Positions 33,391 through 41,693 of a stretch of 64,000 bases of DNA are shown piece after piece (the stretch's first letter is position 1; the number at the start of each line of letters is the position of its first letter). The notes beneath the pieces are model-generated. The model was not told the DNA's origin. It was given only the letters and a program-made list of their open reading frames with translations, and ran no database searches. The stretch is from Lachnospiraceae bacterium (GTDB taxonomy: Bacteria; Bacillota; Clostridia; Lachnospirales; Lachnospiraceae), in assembly GCA_900753305.1 (NCBI GenBank), contig CAADYR010000149.1, positions 1 through 64,000 of the forward strand, read 5' to 3'. Both the position numbers and the translations under genes were made by a program.

Positions 33391-34260
33391 ATGTCTAAAA
33401 TAGCAATAGTTACAGACAGTAACAGCGGCATTACACAAGCTCAGGCGAAAGAATTAGGTGTTAGTGTCATACCAATGCCTTTTATGATCGATGGTGAAAC
33501 ATTTTATGAGGAAATATCCTTAAGCAGGGCGGAATTCTATCAGAAGCTTGCAGCAAATGCAGATATCTCCACCTCACAGCCTTCACCGGAATCCCTGATT
33601 AATTTATGGGATAATTTATTAAAAGATAATGATGAAATTGTTCATATTCCCATGTCAAGTGGGCTAAGCGGATCCTGTCAGACTGCCATTATGCTTGCAC
33701 AGGATTATAATGGAAAGGTACATGTTGTAAACAATCAGCGAATTTCTGTTACACAACGCCAGTCTGTTGTTGATGCTTTAGAATTAGTACAAGCAGGTAA
33801 AACAGGTTCTGAAATTAAGGATATCCTTGAAGCAGACAAATTCAATTCCACTATCTATATCATGATAGATACCTTGTATTATCTGAAAAAAGGCGGAAGA
33901 ATCACACCTGCTGCTGCTGCACTTGGCACGTTATTAAAATTAAAGCCTGTACTTCAGATCCAGGGGGAGAAATTAGATGCTTTTGCAAAAGCCAGAACTG
34001 TGAATCAGGCAAAAACGATTATGATAAATGCAATAAAGAGTGATATTGAGAAACGTTTCGGTGGAGTTTCCAAGGATAACCCCATTTATCTGCAGATTGC
34101 CCATACCGAAAATGAAGAAGCAGCACATGTCCTTGCTGATGAGCTTCATGAGGTATTCCCGGATTATCCGATATATATTGATCACCTGTCTTTGAGTGTA
34201 TCATGTCATATCGGCCCAGGATCACTTGCAATCGCTTGTTGTAAGAAATTGTCTATTTAA
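33391..34260 (+). CDS. DegV family protein (FakB-type fatty acid-binding)
   Basis: 289 residues; RBS AGGGGG. The EDD-fold start IAIVTDSNSGITQAQAKELG, the TSQPSPESL loop, HIPMSSGLSGSCQTAIMLA and the C-terminal HIGPGSLAIACC are all typical. DegV proteins bind a fatty acid and present it to FakA for phosphorylation. FakA is encoded 2.2 kb upstream with recG in between, so a functional pair is plausible, though genomes usually carry several DegV genes. Confidence 0.88.
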   Translation: MSKIAIVTDSNSGITQAQAKELGVSVIPMPFMIDGETFYEEISLSRAEFYQKLAANADISTSQPSPESLINLWDNLLKDNDEIVHIPMSSGLSGSCQTAIMLAQDYNGKVHVVNNQRISVTQRQSVVDALELVQAGKTGSEIKDILEADKFNSTIYIMIDTLYYLKKGGRITPAAAALGTLLKLKPVLQIQGEKLDAFAKARTVNQAKTIMINAIKSDIEKRFGGVSKDNPIYLQIAHTENEEAAHVLADELHEVFPDYPIYIDHLSLSVSCHIGPGSLAIACCKKLSI

Positions 34261-34301
34261 TCAAATATAGATTGTGCAGGTCATAACCTGTTGAACTATA
34301 A

Positions 34302-34336
34302 AAACAGCCCCAATTTCAAATCGGGGCTGTTTCTGT
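34302..34336. terminator. Bidirectional terminator between degV-family gene and pta
   Basis: AAACAGCCCC (34302-34311) pairs with GGGGCTGTTT (34323-34332) with T-rich sequence beyond, between the convergent genes. Confidence 0.8.
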
Positions 34337-34366
34337 ATACATTTTAACAGTGATATCTTCCAATAA

Positions 34367-35350
34367 CTATGCAAGAGCTGCTGTAATGATCGCCATAGAA
34401 TATACTTCAATTGCATTACATCCACGGGATAAATCATTGATAGGAGCATTCAAACCCAGCAGAATAGGACCATATGCTTCGAAATTACCCATACGTTGTG
34501 CAATTTTATAACCAATATTACCTGCATTGATATCAGGGAATATAAAAGTATTAGCATGTCCAGCTACAGTTGAGTCTTTGCATTTTGTACGTGCTACACG
34601 AGGAGATACGGCAGCATCAAACTGAAGTTCACCCTCAATAGGAAGTTCCGGATATTTTGCTTTTGCCTTGTTAGCTGCATTACGCATTTTATCAACATCC
34701 TCACCCTTACCAGAACCAAGAGTAGAGTAGCTTAAAAACGCAACCTGAGGATCCATACCGAATACTCTGGCACACTTAGCTGTTTCACCAGCGATTTCAA
34801 CTAATTCATCCTCTGTAGGTTTAATATTGATCGCACAGTCACCCATTGCCAGAACTTCATTTTCACCTGTTGCTGAAGGACGAACCAGAATAAAGCAGGA
34901 TGATACAATGCTGTTACCCGGTTTAGTCTTTACAATCTGGAGGGCAGGACGAACTGTATCCGCTGTAGAATATGTAGAACCACCAAGTAATGAATCCGCA
35001 ACACCCATTTTAACTAACATTGTACCAAAATAATTAGGCTGTTTTAAGATCTTTCTTGCTTCTTCAGGAGTTACACCCTTGCTCTTACGAATTTCACAAA
35101 ACAAATCAACCATTTCATCAAAACGGTCATAATTTTCAGGATCAATAATCAGAGCACCGCGAATATTAAATCCACTTTCCTCTGCTGATTTATATACTTC
35201 TTCCTCGTTGCCGACAAGAATCGGATGCAGGAAACTACTTGCCAGAAGTCTGGAAGCTGCTTCCAGGATACGAGGATCTGCACCTTCTGTAAATACAATT
35301 TTCTTGGGGTTTTTCTTTAAAATCTCAATCATTGTTCCGAATCCAAACAT
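34367..35350 (-). CDS. pta: Phosphate acetyltransferase
   Basis: 327 residues, the short Pta form without the regulatory N-terminal domains; RBS AAGGAAGGAA on the minus strand. It interconverts acetyl-CoA and acetyl phosphate in mixed-acid fermentation. Conserved segments are KKIVFTEGADPRILEAASRL, GVADSLLGGSTYSTADTVRP, ISVSFL-like VAFLSYSTLGSG and the C-terminal GPILLGLNAPINDLSRG. ackA, the usual partner, is not adjacent: pta is followed by a terminator. A cre-like site lies upstream, pointing to carbon-catabolite control by CcpA. Confidence 0.95.
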   Translation of the reverse strand: MFGFGTMIEILKKNPKKIVFTEGADPRILEAASRLLASSFLHPILVGNEEEVYKSAEESGFNIRGALIIDPENYDRFDEMVDLFCEIRKSKGVTPEEARKILKQPNYFGTMLVKMGVADSLLGGSTYSTADTVRPALQIVKTKPGNSIVSSCFILVRPSATGENEVLAMGDCAINIKPTEDELVEIAGETAKCARVFGMDPQVAFLSYSTLGSGKGEDVDKMRNAANKAKAKYPELPIEGELQFDAAVSPRVARTKCKDSTVAGHANTFIFPDINAGNIGYKIAQRMGNFEAYGPILLGLNAPINDLSRGCNAIEVYSMAIITAALA

Positions 35351-35391
35351 ATTTTTAATTCCTTCCTTTTCTTAGGTTGCTGTTAATTTTA

Positions 35392-35405
35392 TGAAAGCGT
35401 TTACA
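35392..35405. promoter_or_regulatory. cre-like CcpA operator upstream of pta
   Basis: TGAAAGCGTTTACA fits the cre consensus TGWNANCGNTNWCA at every position, and its reverse complement fits as well. It lies 42 bases upstream of the pta start codon on the minus strand. In Bacillus, pta and ackA are activated by CcpA through such sites. Whether it activates or represses here depends on the promoter position, which I could not fix. Confidence 0.65.
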
Positions 35406-35624
35406 CCATTGATTTATACGGATTTGCGCTGTAACCTATCTTTATTGTATACAATTTTTTTACATTTGCAATCCTTGTATTGAAATAAATGCACAAATTT
35501 TTTATTTTTTTCTGTGTTTCTTCGTTTGTAATGTTAAATACGAGCAATTCTATTTTTGGTAGTGGTTACATGAATATACATTTGCTTACATTAAAAAACA
35601 TATGTTTGAATTTCTGGTATTTTT

Positions 35625-35683
35625 TGTTTGCAAACACGCAAAGATATGCTATAATCAGTGAAGTGCGTTATGTATACATAACG
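35625..35683 (+). promoter_or_regulatory. Topoisomerase operon promoter with two palindromes
   Basis: TTTGCA (35627-35632) and TATAAT (35650-35655) are 17 bases apart, with a TGC extended -10. A 12-bp palindrome TGTTTGCAAACA (35625-35636) covers the -35. A perfect 18-bp palindrome CGTTATGTATACATAACG (35666-35683) lies just after the predicted transcript start. The positions suggest repressor binding or supercoiling-sensitive control; the regulator is unknown. Confidence 0.65.
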
Positions 35684-35713
35684 TATTATATTCAGAAAGG
35701 TTTAGGTTTTACA

Positions 35714-37639
35714 ATGGCAAAATCACCCAATGTGTATGACGCATCAAGTATTACCGTATTAGAAGGACTTGAAGCAGTAAGAAAAAGACCCGGTATGTAT
35801 ATAGGCAGTGTTTCTACCAAGGGTCTGAATCATTTAATATATGAAATCGTAGACAACTCTGTAGATGAACATCTGGCGGGAGTCTGTACTAAAATAGAGG
35901 TCACTCTGGAAGCAGACGGTTCTGCCACGATCAGTGATAACGGCCGTGGTATTCCGGTTGGAATGCATGCAAAAGGAGTAAGTGCTGAACGTGTAGTATT
36001 TACAACACTTCATGCCGGAGGCAAATTCGATAACTCCGCTTATAAGACAAGCGGTGGTCTTCATGGTGTCGGTTCCTCTGTTGTAAATGCTTTATCAACA
36101 CAGCTTACTGTAACTGTAAAGAGCGGTGGTCTGATACATCAGGATAAATATGCTTATGGCAACCCCGTTACTGAACTGGTTGACGGGTTATTACCCGTTA
36201 TTGGCAAAACCCGTGAAACAGGAACCACTATCAATTTTACACCAGATCCATCTATTTTCGATAAGACCTGGTTCAAGGCAGAAGAAGTAAAAAGCCGCCT
36301 TCATGAAACAGCTTACTTAAATCCCAAGCTTACCATCGTTTTCCGCGATAAGCGTCAGGAAATTCCTGAAGAAATTACCTATCATGAACCAGAAGGTATC
36401 GTTGGCTACGTGAAGGATCTCAATAAAAATAAAGAAGCAGTTCATGACATTATTTACTATAGTGGAACCAGTGAAGGCATTACTGTAGAATGTGCTTTCC
36501 AGTATGTTAATGAGTTTCATGAGAATGTGCTGGGATTCTGTAATAACATATATAATGCGGAAGGTGGTATGCATCTTACTGGATTTAAGACCATGTTCAC
36601 AACTATTATTAACAATTACGCACGTGAACTTAATATTTTAAAGGAAAAAGATGTTAATTTCACCGGTGCTGACGTGCGAAATGGTATGACTGCAGTTGTA
36701 TCTATCAAGCATCCGGCTCCCCGTTTTGAGGGTCAGACCAAGACTAAGCTGGATAATCAGGATGCTGCAAAAGCAGTCAGTAAAGTAACCGGTGATGAAG
36801 TTCCACGTTACTTTGACCGAAATCTGGAAGTATTGAAAAATATTATAAGCTGTGCTGAAAAAGCTGCCAAGATCCGTAAAACAGAAGAAAAGGCAAAAAC
36901 AAACATGCTGACAAAGCAGAAATTTTCTTTTGACTCAAATGGTAAACTGGCAAACTGTGAATCCAAAGATTACAGTAAATGTGAAATTTTTATCGTAGAG
37001 GGAGATTCTGCAGGCGGCAGTGCCAAAACTGCCCGTGACAGAAATTATCAGGCAATCCTTCCGATTCGTGGTAAGATCCTTAATGTAGAAAAGGCAAGTA
37101 TCGATAAAGTTCTTGCCAACGCTGATATCAAAACAATGATCAATGCATTTGGATGTGGTTTCTCCGAAGGATATGGCAATGATTTTGATATTACCAAATT
37201 AAAATATAATAAAATTGTTATCATGGCAGATGCCGATGTAGATGGAGAACATATCAGCAATCTGTTACTTACCTTATTTTATCGTTTCATGCCGGAATTA
37301 ATATATGAAGGACATGTCTATATCGCCATGCCTCCTTTGTATAAAGCCATGCCTGCCAAAGGAAAAGAAGAATATCTTTACGATGACAAAGCTCTGGAAA
37401 AATACCGTGCAAAACACAAAGGACCTTTTACACTCCAGAGATACAAAGGTCTTGGTGAAATGGATGCCCAACAATTATGGGATACCACTTTAAATCCTGA
37501 AACAAGAATTTTAAAGCAGATTGAAATAGAAGATGCCAGAATGGCATCAGAAATCACAGAATTATTAATGGGAACGGATGTCACTCCGCGTAAAGCATTC
37601 ATACATGAACATGCAACTGACGCAGAACTAGATATTTAG
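35714..37639 (+). CDS. DNA gyrase/topoisomerase IV subunit B
   Basis: 641 residues from ATG 35714 (MAKSPNVYDASSITVLEGLE), with AGAAAGG 15 bases upstream; the in-frame extension to 35489 crosses the promoter and is rejected. The GHKL ATPase domain has EIVDNSVDEHLAG, DNGRGIPVG and SGGLHGVGSSVVNALS. The TOPRIM domain has VEGDSAGGSAKTARD and the metal-binding DADVDGEHI. It powers strand passage by the type IIA topoisomerase formed with the next gene. The locus is away from dnaA-dnaN-recF, so this may be the second type IIA enzyme (ParE role); sequence alone does not decide it. Confidence 0.9.
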   Translation: MAKSPNVYDASSITVLEGLEAVRKRPGMYIGSVSTKGLNHLIYEIVDNSVDEHLAGVCTKIEVTLEADGSATISDNGRGIPVGMHAKGVSAERVVFTTLHAGGKFDNSAYKTSGGLHGVGSSVVNALSTQLTVTVKSGGLIHQDKYAYGNPVTELVDGLLPVIGKTRETGTTINFTPDPSIFDKTWFKAEEVKSRLHETAYLNPKLTIVFRDKRQEIPEEITYHEPEGIVGYVKDLNKNKEAVHDIIYYSGTSEGITVECAFQYVNEFHENVLGFCNNIYNAEGGMHLTGFKTMFTTIINNYARELNILKEKDVNFTGADVRNGMTAVVSIKHPAPRFEGQTKTKLDNQDAAKAVSKVTGDEVPRYFDRNLEVLKNIISCAEKAAKIRKTEEKAKTNMLTKQKFSFDSNGKLANCESKDYSKCEIFIVEGDSAGGSAKTARDRNYQAILPIRGKILNVEKASIDKVLANADIKTMINAFGCGFSEGYGNDFDITKLKYNKIVIMADADVDGEHISNLLLTLFYRFMPELIYEGHVYIAMPPLYKAMPAKGKEEYLYDDKALEKYRAKHKGPFTLQRYKGLGEMDAQQLWDTTLNPETRILKQIEIEDARMASEITELLMGTDVTPRKAFIHEHATDAELDI

Positions 37640-37652
37640 CAAGAGGTAATAA

Positions 37653-39890
37653 ATGGAAGAGAAGATTATAAAGACTGAATATTCCGACACCATGCAGAAA
37701 TCCTTTATTAATTATGCCATGAGTGTCATTGTCGCACGTGCACTTCCGGATGTCCGGGATGGCTTAAAGCCGGTTCAGCGACGTACTTTATATGATATGC
37801 ACGAACTTGGTATCCGTTACGACAGGCCTTATAGAAAGAGTGCCCGTATCGTAGGTGATACCATGGGTAAGTATCATCCACATGGCGACAGTTCTATTTA
37901 TGAAGCCCTTGTTGTAATGGCACAGGACTTTAAAAAAGGACTCCCCCTCGTAGATGGTCATGGTAATTTTGGCAATATCGAAGGAGATGGCGCCGCAGCC
38001 ATGCGTTATACCGAAGCCAGACTGCAGAAAATAACACAGGACGCAATGTTAGCAGATCTTGATAAAGATGTTGTTGATTTCGTTCCCAATTTTGATGAAA
38101 CAGAAAAGGAACCAAGTGTATTGCCATGTCGTTTTCCGAATCTTCTGGTAAATGGTTCGGAAGGCATCGCTGTCGGTATGGCGACAAGTATTCCGCCGCA
38201 CAATCTGGTTGAAGTCATTGATGCCATGAAAGCATATATGATGAATGAAAATATCACGACCAAAGAGCTGATGCACTATGTAAAAGGTCCTGATTTTCCA
38301 ACCGGTGGTATTGTATGTAACAAAGATGAACTGTTGGATATCTATGAAACCGGTGTCGGCAAGATCAAACTGAGAGGTGTCGTTGATGTTGAGAAAGGAA
38401 AAAATGGTAAACTGAATCTTGTTATATCAGAGATTCCTTATACAATGATCGGCGCTAACATAAGTAAATTTCTTCAGGATGTTGCCGCTTTGTATGAGCA
38501 GAAAAAAGCACCTGAAATCGTTGATATTTCCAATCAGTCTTCAAAAGAAGGTATCCGTATCGTAATAGAGTTAAAGAAGGATACCGATGTTGAGAATTTT
38601 AAAAATCTTTTATACAAAAAAACCCGTCTGGAAGACACTTTTGGCGTAAATATGATTGCAATTGCTGATGGTCGTCCTGAAACACTGGGATTAAAAAGTA
38701 TCATTGCCAAAAACGTAGCATTCCAGTATGAAGTAGCTACCCGTAAATATACCAATCTTTTGAACAAGGAACTGGAAAAACGCGAGATTCAGGAAGGCTT
38801 GATCAGAGCCTGCAACATTATTGATCTGATCATTGAAATCCTGCGTGGTTCCAAAGACAGAAACATGGTAAAATCCTGTCTGACAAGTGGCGTTACAGAT
38901 GGCATCAATTTCCGTTCAAAAGAATCACGTGTCATGGCTTCACAGCTTAATTTCACTGAGAAACAGGCAAATGCCATTCTTGATATGCGTCTGTATAAAC
39001 TGATTGGTCTGGAAATAGATGCCCTGATCAAGGAGCATGAGGAAACTACAGCCAATATCTATCGTTATGAAGATATTCTGGATCGTAGAGATTCCATGGC
39101 ACAGGTAATTATTCAGGAACTGGACGAATTAAAGAAAGAGTACCATACAGCCAGACGCACTAAGATAGAGAATGCAGAAGAGGCAGTCTACGAAGAACGC
39201 AAACAGGAAGAAATGGAAGTTATGTTCCTCATGGATCGTTTCGGTTACTGTAAAACAGTTGACCTGGCCACTTACGAGCGGAATAAGGAAACCATTCAGG
39301 CAGAATTAAAATATATCGTAAAGTGCAAAAATACCGGTAAAATCTGTATATTTACTAATATTGGACAGCTTCATACGATTAAAGTTTCCGATATTCCTTT
39401 TGGTAAATTCAGAGATAAAGGAATGCCTGTTGACAATATCAGCAACTATGATTCATCCAACGAGGATATCATTATCATTACAAGTCAGACTGACTTAAAT
39501 TTGTATCGCTTACTGTTCGTAACCAAACAGGCAATGTGTAAAATTGTAAGCGGAGGCGAATTTGATGTTGCGAAAAGAGCTGTGGCAGCCACTAAATTAA
39601 ACGAAGATGATGAACTGGTCAGCATCGCACTTCTGACAGAACAGCAGAACATTATCCTCCAGACAGCAGATGGATTTTTCCTGCGTTTTCCAATAGATGA
39701 AATCTCCATTATGAAGAAAAATGCAGTAGGTGTTCGTGGAATTCGTCTAAACGAAGGCGACTATATAGAAAATGTATATTATACTCATGCTACCGATAAT
39801 CAAAGCATCACATATAAAAATAAGAATATTGAACTAAATAAGATAAAACTTGGAAAAAGAGATGCAAAAGGAACGAAAATAAGAGTATAA
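37653..39890 (+). CDS. DNA gyrase/topoisomerase IV subunit A
   Basis: 745 residues, 13 bases after subunit B. The winged-helix and tower core carries KPVQRRTLYDMHELG, the quinolone region GKYHPHGDSSIYEALV and the active-site tyrosine in GDGAAAMRYTEARL. That last motif follows the gyrase pattern (NFG-GDGAAA), not the ParC pattern. The C-terminal domain is short, though, and shows no recognisable QRRGGKG GyrA-box, needed for wrapping and negative supercoiling. It is therefore a gyrase-like sequence that may act as topoisomerase IV. Confidence 0.9.
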   Translation: MEEKIIKTEYSDTMQKSFINYAMSVIVARALPDVRDGLKPVQRRTLYDMHELGIRYDRPYRKSARIVGDTMGKYHPHGDSSIYEALVVMAQDFKKGLPLVDGHGNFGNIEGDGAAAMRYTEARLQKITQDAMLADLDKDVVDFVPNFDETEKEPSVLPCRFPNLLVNGSEGIAVGMATSIPPHNLVEVIDAMKAYMMNENITTKELMHYVKGPDFPTGGIVCNKDELLDIYETGVGKIKLRGVVDVEKGKNGKLNLVISEIPYTMIGANISKFLQDVAALYEQKKAPEIVDISNQSSKEGIRIVIELKKDTDVENFKNLLYKKTRLEDTFGVNMIAIADGRPETLGLKSIIAKNVAFQYEVATRKYTNLLNKELEKREIQEGLIRACNIIDLIIEILRGSKDRNMVKSCLTSGVTDGINFRSKESRVMASQLNFTEKQANAILDMRLYKLIGLEIDALIKEHEETTANIYRYEDILDRRDSMAQVIIQELDELKKEYHTARRTKIENAEEAVYEERKQEEMEVMFLMDRFGYCKTVDLATYERNKETIQAELKYIVKCKNTGKICIFTNIGQLHTIKVSDIPFGKFRDKGMPVDNISNYDSSNEDIIIITSQTDLNLYRLLFVTKQAMCKIVSGGEFDVAKRAVAATKLNEDDELVSIALLTEQQNIILQTADGFFLRFPIDEISIMKKNAVGVRGIRLNEGDYIENVYYTHATDNQSITYKNKNIELNKIKLGKRDAKGTKIRV

Positions 39891-39923
39891 TCTATATAGA
39901 TATTCAGAAAGGACTTTTTATAT

Positions 39924-40475
39924 ATGAGAGTAATTGCAGGTACAGCCAGAAGGCTGCTATTAAAAACCCCTGATGGTATGGATACAAGACCTACAACAGA
40001 CCGGATCAAAGAAACCTTATTTAATATGCTTATGCCTTATTTATCTGGTGCCATTTTTATTGATTTATTTTCCGGAAGTGGTGGAATTGGTATTGAAGCA
40101 CTCAGCCGTGGTGCACGCAAAGCCTATTTCGTTGAAAACAGTCAGAAGGCAATCGACTGTATTACAGACAATTTAAAGCATACTCATTTAGATGAACAGG
40201 CAGTTATTGTTAAACAGGATGTCTTTGCAGCAATAAAAGGCAGTATCCGTGAAGAAGCTGTAGATGTGATTTTTATGGATCCACCATATGATCAGCAATA
40301 TGAAAAGAGAGCATTAGAACTTCTCAAAGATTCTTCTTTTGTAACAGAAGACACCCTGATCGTAGTGGAAGCATCCCTTGATACAGATTTTAAATATGTA
40401 GAAAATCTTGGCTTTACAATTGAAAAAGAGAAAATATACAAGACAAATAAACATGTATTTATTGTAAGGAGTTAA
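39924..40475 (+). CDS. rsmD: 16S rRNA (guanine(966)-N2)-methyltransferase
   Basis: 183 residues; RBS AGAAAGGA. It methylates G966 of 16S rRNA. Family landmarks are the N-terminal MRVIAGTARRLLLKTP, TRPTTDRIKETLFNML, the SAM-binding DLFSGSGGIGIEALSRGA and the catalytic DPPY in VIFMDPPYDQQY. coaD follows after 10 bases, the conserved Bacillota order (ylbH-coaD-ylbJ). Confidence 0.95.
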   Translation: MRVIAGTARRLLLKTPDGMDTRPTTDRIKETLFNMLMPYLSGAIFIDLFSGSGGIGIEALSRGARKAYFVENSQKAIDCITDNLKHTHLDEQAVIVKQDVFAAIKGSIREEAVDVIFMDPPYDQQYEKRALELLKDSSFVTEDTLIVVEASLDTDFKYVENLGFTIEKEKIYKTNKHVFIVRS

Positions 40476-40485
40476 TACAAATACT

Positions 40486-41016
40486 ATGAAAGCTGCAATA
40501 TACCCAGGAAGCTTTGATCCTATGACCTTAGGACACTTAGATGTAATCCGACGTGCCTCTCAAATGTTCGATACACTCATTGTCAGTGTTTTGGACAATA
40601 AGTCCAAGAATGCGTTGTTTTCTGTTGAGGAACGTGTTAGTATATTAAAAGAAGCAACTAAGGATCTGCCTAATGTTGAAGTAGATTCTTTTAATGGATT
40701 ATTGATAGATTATGCAAAGCAAAAAGACATTCATGTATCTGTTCGTGGTCTTCGTGCTATAACAGATTTTGAATATGAACTTCAGATTGCACAGACTAAC
40801 AGTAAGCTATCTAATGGATTACTGGATACTGTGTTTCTGACAACAAGTTTGGAATATGCCTATTTAAGTTCCTCCAGTGTAAAAGAGATTGCATCTTTTG
40901 GTGGAGATATTTCCCAGTGTGTTCCTGATTTTGTTACTGAGCTTGTATATGAAAAATATAGAAATTGTTCAAATAATCGCACAATTAAATCAGACAAATA
41001 TGGAGGATTGCTATGA
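40486..41016 (+). CDS. coaD: Phosphopantetheine adenylyltransferase
   Basis: 176 residues, slightly longer than the usual 160 because of a C-terminal tail (NCSNNRTIKSDKYGG). It transfers AMP to 4'-phosphopantetheine in CoA synthesis. The nucleotidyltransferase motif is YPGSFDPMTLGHLDVIRRAS, with Thr-Leu-Gly-His in place of the common Thr-Asn-Gly-His, plus SVRGLRAITDFEYE and the C-terminal YLSSSSVKEIASFGGD. The stop overlaps the next gene by an ATGA. Confidence 0.95.
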   Translation: MKAAIYPGSFDPMTLGHLDVIRRASQMFDTLIVSVLDNKSKNALFSVEERVSILKEATKDLPNVEVDSFNGLLIDYAKQKDIHVSVRGLRAITDFEYELQIAQTNSKLSNGLLDTVFLTTSLEYAYLSSSSVKEIASFGGDISQCVPDFVTELVYEKYRNCSNNRTIKSDKYGGLL

Positions 41017-41609
41017 GCAGCAGAATCGAACAATTAATTGATGAAATCGAAGAATATATTGACAATTGTAAATACAAAGCTTTTTCTACTGATATTATAA
41101 TGGTCAATAAGGCAGAAATTGATGAGCTTTTAAGAGAACTTCGAATGAAGACACCCGAAGAAATCAAACGCTACCAGAAAATTATCAGTAATAAGGAAGC
41201 TATTTTAAACGATGCAAAGCAAAAGGCTCAGGAATTAATTGATAATGCCACTGTCCAGACAAATGAATTGATCAGTGAACATCAGATCATGCAGCAGGCG
41301 TATGCACAGGCTAATGAGATTGTAGAATTAGCAACAAAACAGGCTCAGGAAATTCTGGATAATGCAACAACAGAAGCCAATGGTGTGAAAACTGCTGCAA
41401 TGCAATACACAGATGATATTCTCGCTAATCTTGGTAATATTATTACACATTCTATCGAAGTATCTACTAATGACTATAATACGATGTTGGCCAACCTAAG
41501 ACAAATCGATAGTATCGTTTCTGCCAACAGAGCAGAATTAAACCCTGTAGAAGAAGAGGTGCCAACTTCCGATACTTCAGAAGATGCTGAAAATTTAGAT
41601 GTTATATAA
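41013..41609 (+). CDS. Coiled-coil protein of unknown function
   Basis: 198 residues, ATG 41013 overlapping the coaD stop; RBS TGGAGG. A short N-terminal domain (RIEQLIDEIEEYIDNCKYKA) is followed by a long alanine-rich coiled coil (residues ~55-165; EAILNDAKQKAQELIDNATV) like that of the ATP-synthase b subunit or secretion-system stator proteins, and an acidic tail. It has no membrane segment. Homologues sit in this coaD-ylbJ context in Clostridia, to my recollection. Its function is unknown. Confidence 0.65.
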   Translation: MSSRIEQLIDEIEEYIDNCKYKAFSTDIIMVNKAEIDELLRELRMKTPEEIKRYQKIISNKEAILNDAKQKAQELIDNATVQTNELISEHQIMQQAYAQANEIVELATKQAQEILDNATTEANGVKTAAMQYTDDILANLGNIITHSIEVSTNDYNTMLANLRQIDSIVSANRAELNPVEEEVPTSDTSEDAENLDVI

Positions 41610-41650
41610 TTTCAGAACCAGGCAGGAAAACTGCAAAACACGTATAAATA

Positions 41651-41674
41651 ACCCACAGTATACTGTGGGTTTTG
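41651..41674 (+). terminator. Rho-independent terminator
   Basis: A perfect 20-bp palindrome ACCCACAGTATACTGTGGGT (41651-41670) is followed by TTTTG. It closes the rsmD-coaD unit. Confidence 0.8.
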
Positions 41675-41693
41675 TCGTAAAAGGGGGATTTAT

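Noticed and set aside
35489..35713. N-terminal 75-residue extension of the topoisomerase B subunit
   Set aside because: It crosses the promoter and both palindromes, has no ribosome binding site, and the family starts at MAKSPNVYDAS (35714).
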